Below, one piece after another: positions 38,201 through 49,988 of a stretch of DNA of 64,000 bases. The translations under genes and the position numbers were made by a program. How positions within the stretch are numbered: position 1 is the first letter of the stretch; each line of letters begins with the position of its first letter. This DNA is from Diadema setosum. Its lineage: Eukaryota; Echinodermata; Echinoidea; Diadematoida; Diadematidae. The stretch is taken from the NCBI RefSeq assembly GCF_964275005.1, contig NC_092688.1, forward strand, positions 21,891,903 to 21,955,902, in the 5' to 3' direction. The notes under the pieces are model-generated. The model saw only the letters and a list, made by a program, of their open reading frames with translations, ran no database searches and was not told where the DNA came from.

Positions 38201-39382
38201 CCTGGAGAAAAGGTTTGAGAATTGTATGTCACCCTTTCTGCTGTGAAATGTGAAAAAAACAACAACAATAGAGAACAAAGACTCTCAAAATCCAAACTAA
38301 GCCTCACTCGCACCTGCAGATCCATCAGACACATCAAAAAGCATAGTTATTTTCAACTTTAAACACATGTCTCGACAGGGTTCTTTTTTTTCTCAACCTC
38401 CACCTCTATACAGGAGATAGGCAAGCGGTCGAGCAGGTAACATCATGAACTTTTGTTTAGAACCACTTTTCAAGTAAAATTTTATTCGCTATTGTGACTC
38501 CTTTAAACCAGCTAATTCCTGATTTAGATCTACTACTGAAAGAGTCCTTTTTGTAAATAACGTTCTTGTTTTTCCTGAAATGAACAGAATTTGATAGTTT
38601 GAGCATTCGGGTAGTTATTGATTGTTCTATTCTTTATACATAATACTAGAAAATGCATTAGTCAATTGATTTGCACTGGATTGGAAGTGATTTGACATGA
38701 AATGAAGAGTTTGTTTGCAAAAACCGATAAGTCCATATTTGCCAAATGGAGATATTTGCGATTAAAGGTCAAGAAAGATAAAGAGAATAATAAGAAAAGT
38801 TTTGCTTCTTTTGGCCATAACTTCCAAAATGTACCTTTATATGTAGTGACCAATATATCATTTAAAATGTATTATTTTGTACTTTATGACACAGACCGTA
38901 TTTCAAAATCTTCAAAAATGGACTTATCGGTTTTTGCGAACAAAAAATGTAGAACCGTGTAAATCGTGAACTTTGCAAAGATTATATGCACGACACAGTG
39001 AGTGAGAATATATTAAAACGTGTATATATATCTATATATATAATACAAAAGAGCAGAGTAGTTTCCCGTTCAGCAATTCCATAACTTAGCTCCTATAGGC
39101 GGACGAACTTTCATCATTCATGTGTACGCATTTGTTCGTATTAGACATATATATAAATCTTGAAGCATATCAAGGCCCTTAAAACTCCTCATACAGTAAG
39201 AAATACATGTAACATGTGAAGTATAGAATATAGTGATTTGCGTCAAAGGCCTCAGAGTTTTGGAAAATACCAAAAGAGTTGCAATAATCATTGATTCTAG
39301 TTGCCCCTTTGTATGAAAAAGCTGGAACAGCATACATTAATTGTCTTACGCTTTTCTTTAACAAAAAAAAAATATATATATA

Positions 39383-39428
<46 letters not shown>

Positions 39429-41635
39429 CATATATACTAGCAGTAAATAAAGAAATAAATGTCAGAAAAAACACGTTCTTTTATGAACAGTCACTCATAA
39501 AATGTTTATAAACATGTAAAGAAGTACATTAGTCTTGATTTTGTTTTTACCTCTTTTTACGTATCTATGTATCTCTTTATGTATCTATCTGTCTCTATCG
39601 GTACTCTACCTGAGGTGAGTCTATGAACACTTTGATTTGCAGTTTGGGAGATGGATTTTTTTTTTTTTTTTCAGTCAAAATGATATGCACATACCATATC
39701 AATTCGCTCATTTCTTTTTCTTTTGTTCTTGTTTCTTTTCTTTTTTTAACATTTAATCACCATTGTTAATTTGAAATAAAGACAAGGTATCCGGTTTAAA
39801 TTGTTCAAAAATTTCAATGCCGGGGTAATGGCCGTGTGCCTTATACACTGTAGTAAAAAACAAAACAAAACAAAACAATGAAAAACGCTGGATATTCTTA
39901 ATATCAAGAGAACACTATCGATACCAAAAGTGCAGCTCAGTGTACCGATATTCCTACTGCCATTTTGTATTATTGTAATCGATATCATAATGGGTTACTT
40001 GCAGTAATATCCGCAATTATTTCTTTTTTGTCATGAAACCTTCTTAACGTAAGTAAGACGATAATTCTGTCATGGACAGCTGACAATCAAGATTAATTAA
40101 CGGGGAATGGGATGTTGCCAAGTTGCTGGTGAATCAAATGCCTAATTCTATCCTTATTTCGTCCATCATTTACGTACAAAGGGAAAGGAAGCACCTGGGC
40201 AAAACTTCATGAAAAAGAGAAATTCCACCACTGATAGAATATAATATTATATTTAAACTACTTTTGGTGTTTCTTGAGGAATATCCGGAGTTCTTTTTTT
40301 TTTTCAATGAACCCGCTCACTGTTTTGCTGAAATTCTGCCAACACAAAGAATCAGCATTTCTGCTCATGCTTCAGAAACAATAAACATCGCAGAAAAGAT
40401 TTGCCCAATTGAGGATATATGCACTGAGGCGTTTAAATTCCATTTTTGCCGGCACTTTGCATTGCTGATATACTACCTAACAACGGAATTCTACCGAAAA
40501 ATAACCCCGAGAGAAAACACACGCAAACGTATAACCATGTATTTAACTCTAGATATCAAATTCCAATATGAAAGTCTTGAAAATCTGGAAAATCAGTTTA
40601 TGTATTTGACCTGTGTTCACGGAAAAAGACACACACACACTTGTAGCTAAAATCGAGAGAAAGTCACTATTGCTTACCATTGAGACACTGGAACTTCAAC
40701 CTTAATATCACTGGGTACTTATATTAATGTCCTATAATCCGTAGCTTCGTCTGGTGGGTCAGTGATAGGAATGTAGAAGACAGAGTGTAATTCTCAATCA
40801 GAATGTAAGATGATTTCTTGGATATTTCATCCAGAATATCGATTTCCATTCTTTTGTTATTGGTAGACTCGATTTCTGAAAGGATTCGCCGTCCACGGGA
40901 TGCCCGTATAAACCAACTATGACCGTTTTCTACACAGTCTTTATCACAAGACAGTTCAAGGTCTAGCGGATTCCCGAAACAGTTCAGATGGAAATCTGCA
41001 GAAATAAGGAAGTCAAGTTTTGGTAGTAAATAATTGAATAATAGTGTCTAATGACATGTATGAGTTTTTCAAATCTTGCGCAAGAATAATATGACTGCTG
41101 CATAAAGCACTTGGACAAGAAACTAAGCCACACAAGAAGAAGATTATATGCAAGTAGATGAAGTCACACTTTAGTATTATACTGCTCAAGTCAGGATTAC
41201 ACTTGTCAACTTGACAGAATGATTTGGGAAACGAGAATACAACACTAGTATTTTAATCCACTGTATGTTTTGTTTTAAAATACCTTTTTTGTTTCTGCTT
41301 CTGACCGATAATCTGGATAATTACTGTAGATTCATCATCAAGTAATGCTAGCAGTTTTGCTGCAATACTGCTATTGTGGATATCAACAATAAGTATTAAA
41401 TCAATCAGTGGCCTAAGAGTCTGAAAAAAATGACACGGTGGTGTTTACTGACTGGTATGAGGTTTTCTATTTATAAAAATGCAGACAATCTGAAAGAAGA
41501 ACAACTATGTGAACTACGTGTTTATCAAAAAGAAAATAAAAAATACGTACACTTTTTGGTCGTTTCCGGCGTTGACGAAGTAAGGAACGGACTGTAAAAA
41601 ATGAAACTAGCAATCAACAGTACAATGGAAGCCAT
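28096..41635 (-). CDS. Gene B: CUB/SRCR/WSC/CCP single-pass receptor (spliced, nine exons)
   Basis: Same architecture as gene A. Exons: signal 41551-41635, CUB-like 40678-40996, SRCR 37083-37295 and 35247-35324, WSC 34521-34796, CCP 33671-33892, stalk 32261-32316 (frameshifted), transmembrane 29866-29986, tail 28096-29290. Total about 850 residues, roughly half cytoplasmic. Two lesions are visible: a TAA in the CUB exon just before its last 13 codons, and a 7-bp shortening of the stalk exon. Because that exon is phase 1-1, skipping it would keep the frame into the transmembrane exon. The best-preserved tail of the three suggests recent function, though the CUB stop leaves this open. Confidence 0.75.
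29499..29646. mobile_element. Hairpin MITE with GGGGCCCGTTTCATAAAAC ends
   Basis: About 35-bp perfect inverted ends, starting GGGGCCCGTTTCATAAAACT, surround a core of about 78 bp. A hairpin of this kind is, from memory, widespread in marine invertebrate genomes. It lies in gene B's last intron. Confidence 0.8.
29866..29986 (-). CDS. Gene B exon 8: transmembrane segment
   Basis: Begins in phase 1 after TTTCAG; reads TSGTKNMIYSLTG, then FLCVALALLAIVAM and TRRKNKQKS. One helix and a basic stop-transfer. Ends in phase 2 at GTGAGT. Confidence 0.82.
30018..30430 (-). mobile_element. Fragment of a retroelement with GIY-YIG-type C-terminus (Penelope-like candidate)
   Basis: Minus-strand frame reads AKFAHLKNTGHHFEDKG, then WFEREFREAVYVNAENLSLN and GGLRYNLSPTYN. 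The pattern H....GH.F.D, ERE..EA.Y....PSLNR..G..LS..Y matches the C-terminal region I associate with GIY-YIG-bearing Penelope-like reverse transcriptases in marine invertebrates. It is truncated and lies in gene B's stalk-to-membrane intron, just above the transmembrane exon. Confidence 0.5.
32261..32316 (-). pseudogene. Gene B stalk exon, frameshifted
   Basis: Homologous to gene A exons 7 and 8 (GDRKNI at the start, acceptor TTTACAG, donor GTGAGT) but 56 bp instead of 63. The 7-bp shortfall makes a TGA after six codons. Inclusion would truncate the protein; skipping keeps phase 1. Probably not in the functional transcript. Confidence 0.7.
33671..33892 (-). CDS. Gene B exon 6: CCP/sushi domain
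   Basis: Reads VSVGVCDHPIHVPNGDW, FGSMVTHTCKEGYFTDG, LQC and WSTYFPVWYDSVPSC with the four canonical cysteines, ending TTVG in phase 1 at GTGCGT. Confidence 0.87.
34521..34796 (-). CDS. Gene B exon 5: WSC domain
   Basis: Acceptor CTACGTAG, then DPGFLGCYHGDDTVFKAF, KCVLNC, GKCTCFQPEDYN, a C..SSVC..DWRC end and HYSFSR, donor GTAAGT in phase 1. About 92 residues, the usual WSC length. Confidence 0.87.
35247..35324 (-). CDS. Gene B exon 4: SRCR-like domain, part 2
   Basis: A 78-bp phase 1-1 exon, acceptor CCAG, donor GTAAGA. Reads SLRLVDCVLETIECSSNS, then NVTIKCRG with conserved cysteines. Confidence 0.78.
35868..36410. other. Part of gene B intron 3 (SRCR part 1 to part 2) without recognised content
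   Basis: Near 35925-35947 a short hairpin GGCTACAGCCACGTGCGTGT overlaps its complement. From about 36411 a TTCAATTCAATTTAATTC stretch looks like the reversed (AATTG)n tail of a minus-strand LINE. No exon seen. Confidence 0.4.
37083..37295 (-). CDS. Gene B exon 3: SRCR-like domain, part 1
   Basis: Reads SSVKLVDGLSPAEGLVIY, YVCFDGFTAKTADMICEELG, FPAAEGY and ends RLSCSDG in phase 1 at GTAACT. Clear homologue of gene A exon 3. Confidence 0.8.
38707..38945. mobile_element. Short MITE with ~28-bp inverted ends
   Basis: TTTGCAAAAACCGATAAGTC at the left is complemented by GACTTATCGGTTTTTGCG at the right. Length about 240 bp. It lies in gene B intron 2. Confidence 0.7.
39370..39425. repeat. (TA)n microsatellite
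   Basis: TA dinucleotides in gene B intron 2. Confidence 0.92.
40678..40996 (-). CDS. Gene B exon 2: CUB-like domain
   Basis: Acceptor ATCTGCAG, then FHLNCFGNPLDLELSCDKDC and W-F-I-R-A-S-R-G-R-R-I, CUB-like as in A. In gene B, unlike A and C, the phase is right at the donor (GTAAGC), reading YKYPVILRLKFQCLN, but a TAA precedes this segment near 40716. The exon is 5-6 bases longer than in A and C, all of it in the AT-rich spot. Confidence 0.65.
41551..41635 (-). CDS. Gene B exon 1: signal peptide
   Basis: MASIVLLIASFIFYSPFLTS followed by a short Thr-rich stretch and a donor GTACGT in phase 1. A typical hydrophobic secretion signal, aligned with exon 1 of A and C. Confidence 0.8.
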
Positions 41636-42956
41636 TCTATCTTTGATTTGCTAAAAACCAGTAATGTGTAGCCAATCACCCGCTGTTTTGCTGTTTAAAC
41701 TGGAGACCAATGTTCGCCTACCGAAGAGTGGAATTGAACAAGCTCTCACACTGCAAATGCACCTGTATAGTAGCGCTGAGGTACCGAAGAACGCATCATA
41801 AAAGACGAAAAAAAAAATCTACTACTGAAACATTTTAACCAAATGCAAGCAGATATTATATGACGTACGCTGACAAATTCAGGTTCAATCAAGACTATCC
41901 CTACACACGGCTAGACAGCAAAGTAAGAGCATAGGCTATGACTGCAGTGGAGTTTATACGCGACTGATTCAGCATATTCTCCTTCATGGAAGATGTTATG
42001 CACTACCCAGAAATGATCGTGTTACAGCGTTGTTTTTGATGATCTTCTTCAGTGCATGTTGGGGGAGAAGAGGACCCTTAAAGTGCGCAACCATTCCACC
42101 ACTACCTGCATGAGTGTTCTTGTGTCATTAAAGTTCAAAGTTGACGTCCCGATGAATTTACTAGTCATTCGAGGAAACAATGTACAAGAGCATTACAAAA
42201 AAACACTTTAACCATGCAATTCTTCTTCTTGAAGTAACAAAGTGTTGGCTATCTATCATTCTTTTTTACTACTTTCATATCTGTGATGGTTATGGGGTAG
42301 GAACAAATTGTTACCTTTGCAATAGCTTTCGTGCATATCAATGATAAATGGTAGATTTAAATAAATGTTGTCATTAGAGAATCTTGAAACCGTCGATTTT
42401 TGAATAGGTAGGCTGATATCATTACCAAACTCCTTTCAGTTTCAGAGATTTCAAAGTGTTTCACAGTCTTTAACCCACTGCATACAGGAAACTGATTCTT
42501 GGTACTTTTTTTTTCTTTTCAAGGTCTAGAAATCTGAATATCAAAGACAGCCTGCTAAAATGAATCCCCTTGATTATGATCAATATAACGTAGGTTTCTT
42601 ATCTTTCAGAGAGAAAACCAGATGTAATCAGAAACACTGAGCGTTCGAAACTGGGTGATTGATAATGTAATATCAATAATTATAACATTAATATATAATG
42701 AAAGAAATAACACTCCCCTCAAATACTTAAGGCCAAGCTTTTGATTTAAGGGCATGAAATCTGAGAAAATCATCTTTGGAACTGACGAACGCTTTTTGTA
42801 AGGATTCATTTTGTAGGACCCTTTTTAATCAGGCTGTGTCACCTGATGGTATCGATATTAATCAGGAGTAATGATTATGATTATGCAGAATGTAAATGAT
42901 TCGTAGGTCACGTTTCAGGATTTATATAACGAGAGCACTCCTTATCACATCCAATT

Positions 42957-42977
42957 ACACACACACACACACACACA

Positions 42978-43047
<70 letters not shown>
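42957..43047. repeat. (CA)n and (TA)n microsatellite
   Basis: CA repeats followed by a long TA tract, flanking the foldback at 43048. Confidence 0.92.
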
Positions 43048-43051
<4 letters not shown>

Positions 43052-43235
43052 CGAAACTGGAACAAAGTTCATGCTGTATCACAAACGGTTTATTTCTGCA
43101 CACAAATTTTCGAGCGTCTCGCCGCCCTTTCTCAAGTGTTGATACTCTTATAATAAGAGTATTTCTTATATATTAATATATAAGAAATAAACCGTTGGTG
43201 ATACAGCATGAACTTTGTTCCAGTTTTGTTACTTA
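43048..43235. mobile_element. Foldback element flanked by TA microsatellites
   Basis: AACGAAACTGGAACAAAGTT plus GGTTTATTTCT on the left pairs with the complementary sequence ending GTTCCAGTTTTGTT on the right; a smaller palindrome (ACTCTTATAATAAGAGT) lies inside. Absent from the corresponding A-B intergenic sequence. Confidence 0.65.
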
Positions 43236-43273
43236 TCTTTTTATCTTGCCAACACGTGGATTACCTAATCAAT

Positions 43274-43305
<32 letters not shown>

Positions 43306-43980
43306 ACAAATGTATACATATACATGTAGCAAATTTCTATGGCACTGGCAAGAAATGATCAATGACAGCAAACTCTGATGAAGGCTATTATTTCACTCTA
43401 CTCGTCCAAAAGCTTATGAACTTTCTTGTCAGTATTAAAGTGTCCGCACTAAAGAACAAAAGTGAAAGTGACGATGATCATGTCGGTCATCACACAAACG
43501 CCCACGTACATCCGCACAAGCATACATCAAAAAGCACCGCCACACCGGGATGATTTCTTTGTGAGTTTATTTTCTGGAGTTCTGGTTTTTAACCACGTGT
43601 CTGCCAACACTTTGTAAATCGACATCTTTTCGTCTTATACTTTACAATTATTTAGCGTCAACGTACACAGTTTACGTATTTTTTGTTTTGTCTTTTACAA
43701 GAAAGCCTAAAATGGAGCATACATTCATTGCGGGTTATTTTTTTTCGATCATTCTAATAGAGAAGACCTTTATCATCGTTTGTTGTACGACTCAATCTTA
43801 ACTAATTATATAGAGCTGAATTTGAATGCACATGTTCAATAATTACCAAACAACAACAACAAAGCCTGTGTCTCAATCCATGGTTGGGCTTTTTGGGAGT
43901 GTGAATAAACAAAAACCGCCTATTGACGCCGAAGGGCAGCCTGAAATGTTCTGATAGAAATTAAAGTGATCTATGTTTTT

Positions 43981-44301
43981 GGTTGAGACCTAACTTCAGG
44001 TTTCTAACAAAAGATAAAGAGAAGCCTCTTATGAAATACGAAAGGAATTCACCATGTATTTGATGAAATTTGGTTTGGAAATGGCTGAGATATCCAAAAC
44101 AGAGTGATCCTATAAAAGGTGGGACCCACCTATCATTACGGTCTCTTTGTTTTATTTTGATTGTGGATGTCTCAGGCATTCCAAAACTAATTTTCATCAA
44201 ATGAACTTTGAATTCCTCTTAGAATGATATGCTCTGTACTATTTAATGAGTAATTTCTTGATATCTAGCAAAAAAGTAAAAGCCCAATCCTCATCTCCAT
44301 C
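43981..44301. mobile_element. Foldback MITE, copy 1
   Basis: Starts GGTTGAGACCTAACTTCAGG. The two halves are imperfectly complementary around a central AAAAGGTGGGACCCACCT. A homologue lies at 57075. The paralogous A-B region continues without it. Confidence 0.65.
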
Positions 44302-47137
44302 ATTACTGTATTATCCCTTTTACATATGAATAACTGTTCAAACTGTTCGAATAATTGTTCAAAACTGATAGCACGAATCGGCAATTTCAGGGGTGAAGCT
44401 ATAAAGATACAGAATAAACCTTTGTACAGATTAAGGCAAATGGTATGTTGTGAAAATAAATTTATATGGGATGGGACGCTCTACATGTTATCAATGATTG
44501 ATTTCAAGATGAAGGCATAAATTATGGAAGTAGGATGAAAATTGGAACATGATAGGGACATTTTGATATGAGTATATCTAGTTGTTGAGGGCAAGATGGC
44601 CGGGCAAAAATGAGAAACGCTGAGGCGATAAGCTTTCAGTGACTAGGTAGATGAGATAGATATCTTGATTACGTGATTGAACTGCGCTGTAGATATTTTG
44701 AATTTTAAAATTCTAATTTATTAGTGAATTACACGGTTTACTTTCAAAATTTCACCTTATTTTCACACTTTTGAGGGATGTTTCTTCGAATAAAACTGTC
44801 CAATTCTCTGTGGATTCTGATCACTTCAGTATTCAGTCATCAATATATAATCACTATGGATTTTACACATGTTGTATACTGTGTTCTTTCCATGTTGCCT
44901 TGATTACCTTATTCTCTGTTATTACAGAAAGTGAAATGTATATGTTTTTGTCGAAAAATGAAAATAAATTTAAAATTGAATTGTATTATATTCCTCTGTT
45001 TCTCAGCACAAGACGACAGTCTGCAAGAGGCAAAATAGACTTCTTTTATGTTCATCCTGTGCTATAGTGCACCAGCTCTCCGTGACACTATAAAAGAAGT
45101 TAGATAATGAAAGCGAAACAGCACAGGAGAAATTTGACTCAGAATAGAGATCACATTACGGTGGGTTTATTACAATCTCAAAAGGACAGCAACGTCGTAG
45201 TGTATGAAATCATATTTTATGTCACATCATTTCATATGCTCACTTTATCTCAACACAGAAATATATAGATTATAACTGCAAGGCTGACTGAGCCCTGCAA
45301 TTGTAACCAAGTCATGCCATTTTTATCATAAATCTTAACATGTCTATCAATTCTATCTTCAACACCCAGTTCCATCTTTAATTCTATCATCGAAAGTATG
45401 AAATTATTACCCTCTTGAAACCGCCATATATCATTTTTATGTAGATTAATCTACCTTAATTCCACTTCCAACCCTTTTCTCTGATGGTACACCCTACTAC
45501 CAAAGATTGCTTTTGGCACTGGGAAATAAGAAAAAAAAGTGTAACAAGAAGTGTTTCCAAAGGTAACTTAGTACCTGCAAATTTGACTGCCATTGTCCAA
45601 AGCATGACATAACACTATATCCCCCACACACGCTAATAACCTCAAATTCTGTCTTGACAAGTAATGGTGGTAAAAGTAAGCAAATGAAGCACATTCTTGA
45701 TTACATAGGCTTACACGTAACGGGACATTTGTTTGATGTTTGATCAGGCCATGTGCGCAGTGATGCACATTATGTCTGGATAGGACATTTAGGCAACACT
45801 CAAATGGATTATAACTATGGAATACACAGTCCATATTACACTACTGCATGACTAAGGTTATCCTGAAACGGTGTGATTTACCAACTGACACTGCACCATT
45901 TAGTTCTCCCTAAAACTAGGGATACCTATTATCAGACAACTATTATAGGATTTATCATCAATAATCTTTCATTGCTATACAAATACAAAACACATAGAAT
46001 CATTTTCAACGATATGGCCATGTTCAACAAAGGTATCGATTCGAGTGTTCATACTAGACAAGTGAAATCACATCCCATGCCACGTTATTACTATTTTGAA
46101 ACTGGATTAAAAATAGTATTTATTGTTTTCACTAGACAACGATCACTATATACGAAGTGTGAAATCCCATTCATAAATCAAAATAGATCGCGAGTTCTAC
46201 CGTTAGCAATCAGTCAGTCAGTCTTTAACTAGTAACTTGCATGGTGAGGCCTTACCGTTTCCACATATTTTCCCTCGTGCTTACCAGTTTACTATATACG
46301 TAATTTGTGGCTAACATTGGCTATTTATAAGTCGTATGTTTAACTACACCTTTATGGTGTAATTTGAATGTAACCACATTTCTGGAAATTCAATTCAACA
46401 CGGTGTCCCCCCCCCCCAAAAAAAAAAAAAAGAAACAAAAAAAAAAACAGAAAGAAAAACTTTGTTGAAAGATGACAATGAATTGGCAAGCATATTGCAT
46501 TCAGTCGTATAACGGAAGGGTGGACTATAAAAAAAAAATCTCAACACAGTCTCAAGATTACTGATATTTACATAACTGTATCCTGGGACACTATTAACAT
46601 TCAGTCATACCATGCACACGGAGAGCGAAAGCAATGGTGCATTAAGCAATCTTTTCATCGCTAAGAAAATGCATGGTTTCACTTTGAGCATTAATTTGTT
46701 TTGTTTTGTTTTGAACACAAAGACGTACCCAACTTGTGCCTTTCCTGCTTGGGATTAATTTTCAAACACTTTGTAGCACATGCAGTTAGAATTGTTAGGA
46801 TAGATAAATGAGTATTTTCATACAGCAATTCTTAATTAAGTAAGTAGGTAGTTGGCATGTCGGATACCAGAAATATGTTTCTCTCTCTTTGTAAATATTC
46901 ATACGTGAATGTTGTTATGTATTTACGTTTGGAGAGATGGTCATATTTTTAACGTCATTTCAAATGAAATGAATTATAATGCGTATTAAAGAAATCGTGC
47001 AAAAATCATTGTTTTATGTGTCTTGGAATTCTGTAGTCATGCATGCAATCATTTGTATTTTAGGATATGCATGATGTTCTCTTGAAGTATACCGGTATTT
47101 GCATGTAAAGTTGGATGAATTAAAAACATGGTCATTT

Positions 47138-47366
47138 CACAATAATATCATCAGTACTACTTAGTCTTATACACCTGCATACTGGGAATGTAATTCTTTT
47201 ATCTTTGCAACTATACACTTGTGGCTGTTGTACTTGTCATCCATAGTCATGTCACAATAATATCATCAGTACTACTTAGTCTTATACACCTGCATACTGG
47301 GAATGTAATTCTTTTATTTTTACAACTATACACTTGTGGCTGTTGTACTTGTCATCCATAGTCTTG
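47138..47366 (+). repeat. Tandem duplication, period 115 bp, two copies
   Basis: The unit starting CACAATAATATCATCAGTAC at 47138 recurs at 47253 with one or two substitutions. The A-B block has one copy (about 27615-27730), so this duplication is recent. Confidence 0.9.
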
Positions 47367-47700
47367 AACTTTTATTGTTGTATTTGGTTATTTTATTTAT
47401 GTCAGAAATAAGTGACCATTAAATGCCATTTATGTTATTTGACAAGCAAGCATGCTTTTATGTTGGCCTCATATTTCTATTTTCCTGCATGATGTATTTC
47501 AGTTGTAATTTTATGCTCAAGTAAAATTCAGTTGTATTTGGTTTTCTGTGCATCGTGAAGTGAATGAACATAAATGAAATGAAATTAATCAAATTCTGGG
47601 ATTCCATCCGTATACAAGATACGACCACAACATGTGCATGCCATTCTTCAAGTCATGTGTCACTAAAATTCATGTACAGTTCCTCTTGCCATCCTGGTTT

Positions 47701-48891
47701 TTAGTCACCGCTGCAGGTCCCTCTTGTTTTGTTCACCGTAGCATACAACTCCTCACAAAGTGGAGGTGCTGTTGACGACGCTCCTACCGCTTTGTCCACT
47801 TTTGCGTACAATCCCTCACAAATGTGAGGTTCCAAGTTTGCGGTGTCATGGCGGTCATGGAAGTCGCTTTCTGTCATTATGGAAAGGGAGACACCGTTGG
47901 CATCATTTTGAGGATTCAGCACACTGTATTCTTCGGAGTCGAAAGCCTCAGGAAATTGCGGTTCGTTGCTAGTATCAACTTTACTCCGTTCCTCGCGTTC
48001 TAGTCGATAGCAGAAAATGTGTCCAGAAGGTTCGGTTGGTAAGAAACCCATACTAGTAGAGGACGTATTAGTGTTTCCTCTATCAGAGTAAACGATTCTC
48101 TTTGGACTGGAACCGGAACCATGGAGTGCATGGTTGTAACTTTGCGCTTGTCGTCGAGGGGTGCATAATGGATGCGATTGTACTCCGTGCAGCCAGAGAT
48201 ATTGTGGGCATGTTCGTTAGGGTCGCTTAATTCTGCATACTCATTTACGATTGCCGTCTCTAGCTCAGAAGTGTTGACAAATCTGTCTTCATGAACATGC
48301 GTGCTGCAGGGGCTTGCATTACATTTTCGAGGGTATACTTTGTCAGACCGTTTACCGAAGTCCAGCGAATTGTAACACCGGTCATCAAACAAGCGCGCTC
48401 CAGCAGATCTTGATACTGCACCATTCGCCGCCCTGTTGATTCTCCGAACATCTACATCCTGGTAATCGTCGTCCTCACAGCCGCCCGCTGATCGGTTCAG
48501 TGATGTTTCCTGTAGGCCACGGTATTCAGAGCAACTAGGTATAGAAGCCAGTGAAGTACTGACGGCGGATTGGACGCCGCTCAGCATGGGAAGTGTAGAA
48601 GAGGAGATTTGCTTTTCGTCTGCAGTCTGAGAACCCACTTTGGCTACCTCCGCAGCGTTTTGATAGATACGATACTGGTCTTCCTGATGAATTGTGGCGT
48701 CTCCGAATCTGTTGTCCGGAATGTACCGGAAAGAGTGACCTACTGCACCAGCTGCGGTTCTGCTATCACTCAGTGAATCAACATTATCCCCCATGCTGAG
48801 GTTCTGGCCTGACGTGCCAACAGGGAACATGCGTGTTTGTCCGTCATTAGAGCGATCATCCATGGGGTTTACAGTTTCTGACTGCCTGCGT
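47701..48891 (-). pseudogene. Gene C exon 10: cytoplasmic tail, frameshifted and truncated
   Basis: Begins RRQSETVNPMDDRSNDG and matches gene B closely through CEDDDYQDVDV. Near 48150 one base is missing relative to gene B (GACGACAAGCGCAAAG against GACTACATAGCACAAAG), shifting the frame to a stop at 48000. In the other frame the homology resumes with SMGFLPTEPSGHIF, YSVL, YAKV and YATV, but TAA replaces a Ser codon before the final motif. Confidence 0.8.
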
Positions 48892-49308
48892 CTGTATGAA
48901 GGGAGGGGAACGACATTCATCGATTAATGCCGACCATTACTAATAGTTTGTTTAGCAATGTGCGATTCAAACTTTTTGTAGAGAAACATAAAACGAACAA
49001 TTGTATAATGTAAAAGTTTTCCAATCTATATATATAAAAAAAAAACTTCTGTTCAATACAGAATATTCTTTTATGTGTTTATTCACCCTGTGCGTTTGGA
49101 GCATGTATGAGTATTTCCATTGAGCCAAAAATCTATTTTTCCATTGAGCCAAACATCTCTTTTCTGAACACACGCTTGCACAACTGCGAGCAACACCCAT
49201 AGTGATACATATGATATACAGTTATTTGTATATGAGGAGATTCGCAGTTCAAAGGGATTTTACAACCTTTCATCTGACCCTATAGTTTTTGTGTATCAAA
49301 AAACTCAC

Positions 49309-49426
49309 GCTTTTAGCTGATTCATGCACCGCGTTATGGCTAGTATGGCAAGCAGTGCAAGAACGACACACAAGGAGGTCCCAAGGCTGTACATGATGAT
49401 TTTCGTCTGATGTAGCAACTCGGTCA
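49309..49426 (-). CDS. Gene C exon 9: transmembrane segment
   Basis: Reads TELLHQTKIIMYSLGTS, LCVVLALLAILAI and TRCMNQLKA; ends in phase 2 at GTGAGT. 118 bp, one codon shorter than in A and B. Confidence 0.78.
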
Positions 49427-49610
49427 CTGAAAGAAATTGGGTAAAGGTACAACATCATCATCTGTAAGGAAGGAGCTCACAAAATGAGTGCAGCCATAGA
49501 ATATGACCAGATTCGAACACATTTCTTCACGTCTATCATGTTCATGTTATCATTTTTATTACAACCAACACGACCAAGAAGAAAGCTTAGCCTTTTGAAT
49601 GTTACCGCAC

Positions 49611-49612
<2 letters not shown>

Positions 49613-49648
<36 letters not shown>
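49613..49648. repeat. Poly-T tract (36 nt)
   Basis: Uninterrupted T run in gene C, possibly a retroposed poly(A) tail on the minus strand; no source recognised. Confidence 0.9.
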
Positions 49649-49653
<5 letters not shown>

Positions 49654-49988
49654 CAAGTTGTGAAATGCCGCCATGAAAGCACAACCGGTAGGTCCTGAAG
49701 CTACACGGATCTCATGGGAAGGCCGTTTCCGCGTGTATGTGTTTTTGTGTGGGTTCGCCTGGATATGAAAAAAAAAATTCCTTTGTTTATAATGTGTGTG
49801 TCATATTCGAGCATAAAGTATGCACGCCTGTTTCTATGTCTGTGCAAAGAGTGCATTTTAAAGTTTCAGCGCCTCTTTTTTTGACATGAAAAAATCAAAG
49901 GGGAAAAATCAATCAAGATTTCACTTAATACAATGATTGCACGCTCAAAATGAAGTGATCAATTCAAATTGACTGTATAGACTATACT

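Larger units (their letters stand above)
41636..47700. other. Intergenic block between genes B and C, paralogous to 22212-28095
   Basis: No gene. It aligns in order with the A-B block but carries insertions: compound microsatellites plus a foldback (42957-43235), a foldback MITE (about 43981-44301) and a LINE-tail-like segment (about 44690-44985). It lacks the 22945 element and has its own 115-bp tandem duplication. Confidence 0.7.

Noticed and set aside
40264-40650. 128-residue + strand open frame
   Set aside because: No domain, no paralogue in the equivalent positions of gene A or C, and it lies just beyond the CUB exon in intron sequence.
44771-45067. 98-residue + strand open frame
   Set aside because: It falls in a LINE-tail-like insertion ending in AATAAATTTAAAATTGAATTG and has no recognised domain.
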